Shown here piece after piece: positions 6,728-9,687 of a stretch of DNA of 9,687 nt (its first letter is position 1; every line of letters starts with the position of its first letter). This DNA is from Deltaproteobacteria bacterium. GTDB lineage: Bacteria > Desulfobacterota > Binatia > UBA9968 > CAXXLF01. A program made the position numbers and the translations under genes. Below the pieces are notes generated by a model that did not search any database, was not told the DNA's origin, and saw nothing but the letters and a program-made list of their open reading frames with translations. The DNA lies in the NCBI GenBank assembly GCA_022571535.1, contig JACZXR010000052.1, positions 1 to 9,687 on the forward strand, given 5' to 3'.

Positions 6728-6820
6728 GATCGAGGTCCAACCTGATCCTGATGGAGAAACCGCTTTTACGATCTCGTTTCCCTTTTTACGATCTCGCTTC
6801 CCTTCTGATCGCCTAACCAC
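6566..6820 (-). CDS. Possible small AbrB-like protein (hypothetical)
   Basis: This minus-strand frame is open from inside bioF down to 6566. The nearest plausible start after leaving the bioF coding region is a GTG at 6820, giving 84 residues; its purine-rich GGAGAG is too close to be a good ribosome binding site. The middle (about residues 16-60) reads EIVKAVSPSGSGWTSISLPW, then LLDRF, then YVEIQVDNDGSVSISLK. This follows the pattern of SpoVT/AbrB or MazE-like swapped-hairpin domains: a Gly/Ser-rich turn, a SISLP strand, a short helix, and a VEI.VD.DGSV.I hairpin. If real it would be a small DNA-binding regulator or antitoxin, divergent from bioF and converging on the KaiC unit. No toxin gene is adjacent. 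It overlaps the apparent receiver remnant antisense, so at most one of the two is a true coding sequence. Confidence 0.3.
   Translation of the reverse strand: MVRRSEGKRDRKKGNEIVKAVSPSGSGWTSISLPWANLLDRFDPTYVEIQVDNDGSVSISLKSCQAGCEIPYGVTETPLVTNSL
6764..6803. repeat. Two-copy 20-bp tandem repeat
   Basis: TTTTACGATCTCGTTTCCCT (6764-6783) is followed directly by a second copy (6784-6803) with one difference, C for T at 6797. The repeat lies about 160 bp upstream of bioF and inside the minus-strand open frame, where 20 bp is not a multiple of three, so the two copies are read in different frames. It looks like a recent slippage duplication or a pair of same-face-spaced binding sites (about two helical turns). 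Confidence 0.8.
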
Positions 6821-6900
6821 CTCTCCGGAGTGCTCCAGAACTTTGCTGTCTTTAGCCCACCTCAGGCCCTGGGTGCCCCCGCCGGCAGAGAGAACCCCTT

Positions 6901-6952
6901 CCGTTTTGGAAACGGCGGACAGTTGATAATCCGCTTTGCTTGTAATAAGCGG
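6901..6952 (+). promoter_or_regulatory. Candidate bioF promoter/operator with two inverted repeats
   Basis: Two perfect 6-bp inverted repeats precede bioF: CCGTTT-TGG-AAACGG (6901-6915) and CCGCTT-N10-AAGCGG (6931-6952). Between them GATAAT (6925-6930) matches a sigma-70 -10 box at five of six bases, though no good -35 is found 16-18 bp upstream. If this -10 is used, transcription would begin near 6937 and the second repeat would sit over the start point, as an operator could. The repeat does not match a complete BirA site. This is inference from pattern only. Confidence 0.3.
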
Positions 6953-6959
6953 AAACAGG

Positions 6960-8135
6960 ATGTTCACAAAACTCATTGCGGCAGAACTGCAGGAGATAAA
7001 GCGCCAGGGGCTTTACCGACAACTGCGCCATGTGGAAGGAGAGCAGGGACCCACCATCTCCCTCGACGGGCAAGAGGTCTTGAACCTTTCCTCCAATAAC
7101 TACCTTGGCCTCGCCAATCACCCGGCAATACGAGCGGCGGCCAAGGAGGCCATCGATCGCTACGCCTGCGGATCTGGGGCCTCGCGTCTGATTTCTGGCA
7201 ACATGACGCTTCATCTTGAGTTGGAGGAGAGCATTGCCAAACTCAAGGGGGCCGAAGCGGCCTTGGTCTTTAATTCCGGCTTTCAGGCGAACGTTGGCCT
7301 CCTTTCAACCTTGGTAGGAGAAGGGGACGTAATCTTTAGTGACGCCCTGAACCACGCGAGCATTATCGATGGCTGCCGCCTTTCACGGGCAGAGGCATTG
7401 ATTTATCCTCATTGTGATTTGGACCGGCTAGAGTCCGACCTCAGAAAAACGCAGAAGAATAGCAAGAAGCTAATAGTTACAGAGACGGTCTTCAGCATGG
7501 ATGGGGACATCGCTCCCGTACGGGAGATTGCGGACCTGGCCGCACGCCACGGGGCAGTGGTCATGGTCGATGAGGCCCACGCCACAGGGGTTTTTGGGCC
7601 AAACGGCGGGGGGATCGTGGAAGAGATGGGACTGGCTGGACAGGTCTTGATCCAGATGGGAACTCTAGGAAAGGCCCTGGGAGGGTTTGGGGCATACGTG
7701 GCAGGGAGTCGGAACCTGAGAGACCTTCTCATCAACCGCTGCCGCAGCTTCATTTTTACTACATCGCTTCCACCCGTTGTCATCGCAATGGCCATAGCCG
7801 CCATCGACATTATAAAAAAAGAGCCGCAGAGACGCCGTGCCCTCAGGGATAACAGCAAGACTCTCAGGGAGGGCCTGGAAAGAATGGGGTTTTCTCTGGG
7901 TCGGAGTGGCAGTCAAATCCTCCCGCTCATGGTCGGGGACAGCGCCAAATGCATGATCTTGGCGGAGCGGTTGCTACAGAATGGAGTTTTCGCCCAGGGG
8001 ATTCGTCCGCCCAGCGTCCCTCCGGGCACATCACGCCTCCGCATTGTCCCCATGGCCACACATACTCGTGAGCAGATGGAGCAGGCGCTAAGGGCCTTTA
8101 AAGATGCTAAGGAGGATCATGGGCTGGGACTATAA
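6960..8135 (+). CDS. bioF: 8-amino-7-oxononanoate synthase
   Basis: BioF is a PLP-dependent enzyme that condenses pimeloyl-ACP or -CoA with L-alanine to give 8-amino-7-oxononanoate, the first ring-building precursor step of biotin synthesis. The product has 391 residues, close to the usual length. Seen in order: SSNNYLGLANHP (44-55), GSGASRLISGN (71-81), LVFNSGFQANVG (102-113), DALNHASIIDG (118-128), VMVDEAHATGVFGPNGGG (201-218, with Asp204 and His207) and GTLGKALGGFGAY (234-246), where Lys238 binds PLP. The C-terminal domain has IRPPSVPPGTSRLRI (358-372). The ATG at 6960 fits the family N-terminus; an in-frame TTG at 6936 would add eight unlikely residues. 2-amino-3-ketobutyrate CoA ligase is a close relative, but the bioA and bioD neighbours decide for BioF. 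Its end overlaps bioA by 17 bp. Confidence 0.95.
   Translation: MFTKLIAAELQEIKRQGLYRQLRHVEGEQGPTISLDGQEVLNLSSNNYLGLANHPAIRAAAKEAIDRYACGSGASRLISGNMTLHLELEESIAKLKGAEAALVFNSGFQANVGLLSTLVGEGDVIFSDALNHASIIDGCRLSRAEALIYPHCDLDRLESDLRKTQKNSKKLIVTETVFSMDGDIAPVREIADLAARHGAVVMVDEAHATGVFGPNGGGIVEEMGLAGQVLIQMGTLGKALGGFGAYVAGSRNLRDLLINRCRSFIFTTSLPPVVIAMAIAAIDIIKKEPQRRRALRDNSKTLREGLERMGFSLGRSGSQILPLMVGDSAKCMILAERLLQNGVFAQGIRPPSVPPGTSRLRIVPMATHTREQMEQALRAFKDAKEDHGLGL
8109..8115 (+). promoter_or_regulatory. Shine-Dalgarno for bioA inside the end of bioF
   Basis: AAGGAGG lies 3 nt before the ATG at 8119, so I prefer that start to the in-frame ATG at 8104, which has no ribosome binding site. The spacing is short but the match is strong. 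It sits within the last codons of bioF and suggests translational coupling. Confidence 0.65.
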
Positions 8136-9477
8136 AGAGCTGAAACAGTTAGACCACACGCATCTATGGCACCCCTTTGCCCAGATGCAGGAGTGGATGA
8201 GAGAGGAGCTGTTGATCATCGAACGTGGGGAGGGGAGCTATCTTGTAGACATTCACGGCAGAAAATACATCGACGGGGTTTCGTCTCTCTGGTGCAATCT
8301 CTATGGCCACCAGAGGCAGGAACTCGATGAGGCCATAAGAAACCAGCTTGACCGCATTGCCCACACTACCTTTCTTGGTCTCAGCCATGTGCCCGGCATC
8401 AAGCTCGCCCAAAAGCTAACCGAGATTGCACCGCCAGGGCTCCAGCGTGTTTTCTACTCGGATAGCGGCTCCACAGCGGTGGAAGTGGCCCTGAAGATGG
8501 CCTTCCAATACTGGCAGCTCAAAGGGGAGAAAAACCGAACTCGATTCGCTTCATTGGCCGAGGCGTATCATGGGGACACCGTGGGAGCTATGAGTGTAGG
8601 ATATTCCGAGGTCTTTCACCGCTTTCATCGTCCACTTCTGTTTCCTGCGCTGCGCATCAGCCCCCCCCATGTCTTTCGCTGCCTCCACAAGATGAGCGAG
8701 CAGGACGCACTGAAGGCCGCTATCGAGGAAGCCGAGGAGCAGCTCTCTAAAGAGAGAGACTCCCTTGCGGCCTTTGTCATGGAGCCCCTAATGCAGGGCG
8801 CAGCCGGGATGTGGTCGCAGCCCCCGGGCTATGTTAAATCCCTGAGCGAAATATGCCGCAGGAACAGGATCCTTCTCATCCTCGACGAGGTCGCTACCGG
8901 CTTCGGCCGTACCGGACGCATGTTCGCCTGCGAGCACGAAGATGTAAGCCCGGATCTCCTTTGCCTGGGAAAGGGAATGACAGCTGGCTATCTTCCCCTG
9001 GCGGCAACTCTCGCCACGGAAGAGATCTTTGCTGCCTTTCTGGGAGAATATAAAGAGCTCAAAAGCTTTTTTCACGGGCACACGTACACCGGAAATCCCT
9101 TGGGATGTTCGGTAGCCCTCGCCGGCCTGGACCTTTTCCAAAAAGAGAAGATCCTGGAAAAAATGCAGCCCAAGATCCCCTACATCAAGAGCAGGTTGGA
9201 GCGGGATTTCCTTCCGCTGGCTCACGTGGGCGATGTTCGCCAATGTGGCTTCATGGTCGGGATCGAACTGGTCGAAGAAAAGGTGCCGCTCAGGAAGTAT
9301 CCTCCTGAAAAGCGAATGGCCAACCGAGTGGTCCTTGAAGCCAGGCGCAGAGGCGTGATCGTGCGCCCCCTGGGAGACGTGATCGTGTTAATGCCGCCGC
9401 TTACCATTTCTGCAGATGAGCTAAAGACGCTTCTCGATGTGACCCACGAATCAATACGGCTTGCTTCGGAGAGCTGA
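8119..9477 (+). CDS. bioA: Adenosylmethionine-8-amino-7-oxononanoate aminotransferase
   Basis: BioA transfers an amino group from S-adenosylmethionine (or lysine in BioK types) to 8-amino-7-oxononanoate, giving 7,8-diaminononanoate. It is a class III PLP aminotransferase in the cytosol. The 452-residue product shows the BioA signature LDHTHLWHPFAQMQEW (11-26), GVSSLWCNLYGHQ (53-65), the PLP-phosphate loop SDSGSTAVEVALKMA (114-128), AYHGDTVGAMSVG (149-161), MEPLMQGAAGM (211-221), ILDEVATGFGRTG (254-266, Asp256) and LGKGMTAGYLPLAA (283-296) with Lys285 as the Schiff-base lysine. HTYTGNPLGC (331-340) and RPLGDVIVLMPPLTI (406-420) complete the family pattern. The start at 8119 is set by AAGGAGG. 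It overlaps bioF upstream and shares one base with the bioD start downstream. The amino donor cannot be assigned from these motifs alone. Confidence 0.95.
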   Translation: MGWDYKELKQLDHTHLWHPFAQMQEWMREELLIIERGEGSYLVDIHGRKYIDGVSSLWCNLYGHQRQELDEAIRNQLDRIAHTTFLGLSHVPGIKLAQKLTEIAPPGLQRVFYSDSGSTAVEVALKMAFQYWQLKGEKNRTRFASLAEAYHGDTVGAMSVGYSEVFHRFHRPLLFPALRISPPHVFRCLHKMSEQDALKAAIEEAEEQLSKERDSLAAFVMEPLMQGAAGMWSQPPGYVKSLSEICRRNRILLILDEVATGFGRTGRMFACEHEDVSPDLLCLGKGMTAGYLPLAATLATEEIFAAFLGEYKELKSFFHGHTYTGNPLGCSVALAGLDLFQKEKILEKMQPKIPYIKSRLERDFLPLAHVGDVRQCGFMVGIELVEEKVPLRKYPPEKRMANRVVLEARRRGVIVRPLGDVIVLMPPLTISADELKTLLDVTHESIRLASES

Positions 9478-9687
9478 TGGGCAGAGGGCTCTTTATCACT
9501 GGCACCGATACTGGCGTAGGAAAAACCCTCGTTGCCTGCGGATTGGCCTTCGCGCTGCGGGGGTTAGGTCGTAAGGTCGGAGTCATGAAGCCCGTGGAGA
9601 CCGGCTGCGCAGAAAAAGAGGGTAAACTTTTTCCGCAAGATGCCTCTTATCTAAAAGATGCCCCGGGCTGCGAGGAGCCGCCCCCAA
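9477..9687 (+). CDS. bioD: Dethiobiotin synthetase, 3' part beyond the right edge
   Basis: BioD uses ATP and CO2 to close the ureido ring of dethiobiotin from 7,8-diaminononanoate. Only the first 70 codons are in the window, out of roughly 220-240 expected. The N-terminus has the P-loop FITGTDTGVGKT (6-17, Lys16) and VMKPVETGC (36-44), in which Lys38 matches the conserved KP(V/I)(E/Q)(T/S)G substrate/ATP motif. The ATG overlaps the TGA of bioA by one base (TGATG at 9475-9479), with GGAGAG at 9468-9473 as ribosome binding site, so it is translationally coupled to bioA. The frame is open to the edge. Confidence 0.94.
   Translation, partial: MGRGLFITGTDTGVGKTLVACGLAFALRGLGRKVGVMKPVETGCAEKEGKLFPQDASYLKDAPGCEEPPP

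Noticed and set aside
6940..6969. BirA-like operator halves TTGTAATAA (6940-6948) and TGTTCACAA (6961-6969) around the bioF start
   Set aside because: The right half matches the GGTTTACAA consensus at 7 of 9 bases, but the left half matches only in its outer part, the 12-bp spacing is shorter than the usual 14-16, and the site would run into the coding region.
7409..7858. 149-residue open frame on the minus strand
   Set aside because: It lies wholly inside bioF, whose full motif set is intact, and its translation is low in recognisable structure; it is an antisense shadow.
8788..9243. 151-residue open frame on the minus strand
   Set aside because: It is antisense to the conserved PLP-lysine region of bioA and shows no family features of its own.

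Overview
The window reads as a chromosomal stretch from a bacterium of moderate GC content. Genes are closely packed, lie on both strands, and are mostly housekeeping. The content suggests an uncultured, delta-proteobacterium-, Nitrospirota- or NC10-like lineage: a RecD2-type helicase, a CNNM/CorC-type membrane protein, a stand-alone hisC, KaiC-like ATPases with a receiver domain, and a bioF-bioA-bioD operon. The sequence alone does not prove the lineage, and no insertion sequence, phage gene, CRISPR array, tRNA or rRNA was seen.

Layout, left to right. Positions 1-1710 (minus) hold most of a RecD2 helicase whose C-terminus lies beyond the left edge. Positions 1711-2102 are a weakly coding gap with one possible 95-residue minus-strand ORF and small inverted repeats. 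Positions 2103-3422 (plus) encode a DUF21/CNNM-CBS-CorC_HlyC membrane protein. It converges with hisC (3430-4512, minus), with only 7 bp between the stops. hisC diverges from a two-gene plus-strand unit: a single-domain KaiC-like ATPase (4575-5282) and, 9 bp later, a response-regulator receiver domain fused to a second, diverged KaiC-like ATPase domain (5292-6506). Positions 6507-6959 are hard to interpret: on the plus strand they look like a decayed receiver-domain gene, and on the minus strand an open frame resembles a small AbrB-type DNA-binding protein. They also carry a 20-bp tandem duplication and two inverted repeats. Positions 6960 to the right edge hold the biotin genes bioF, bioA and a truncated bioD, joined by short overlaps.

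How the genes work together. BioF, BioA and BioD catalyse three consecutive steps from pimeloyl thioester to dethiobiotin, and their overlapping frames imply one co-translated operon. The two KaiC-like genes form a likely signalling pair: one ATPase keeps most KaiC hallmarks, while its partner carries a complete phospho-acceptor receiver and an altered ATPase site, so phosphorylation may control a mixed KaiC-like assembly. This pair, with the receiver remnant right behind it, is the most interesting part of the window. recD2, the CorC-like gene and hisC show no functional link to each other or to the rest.
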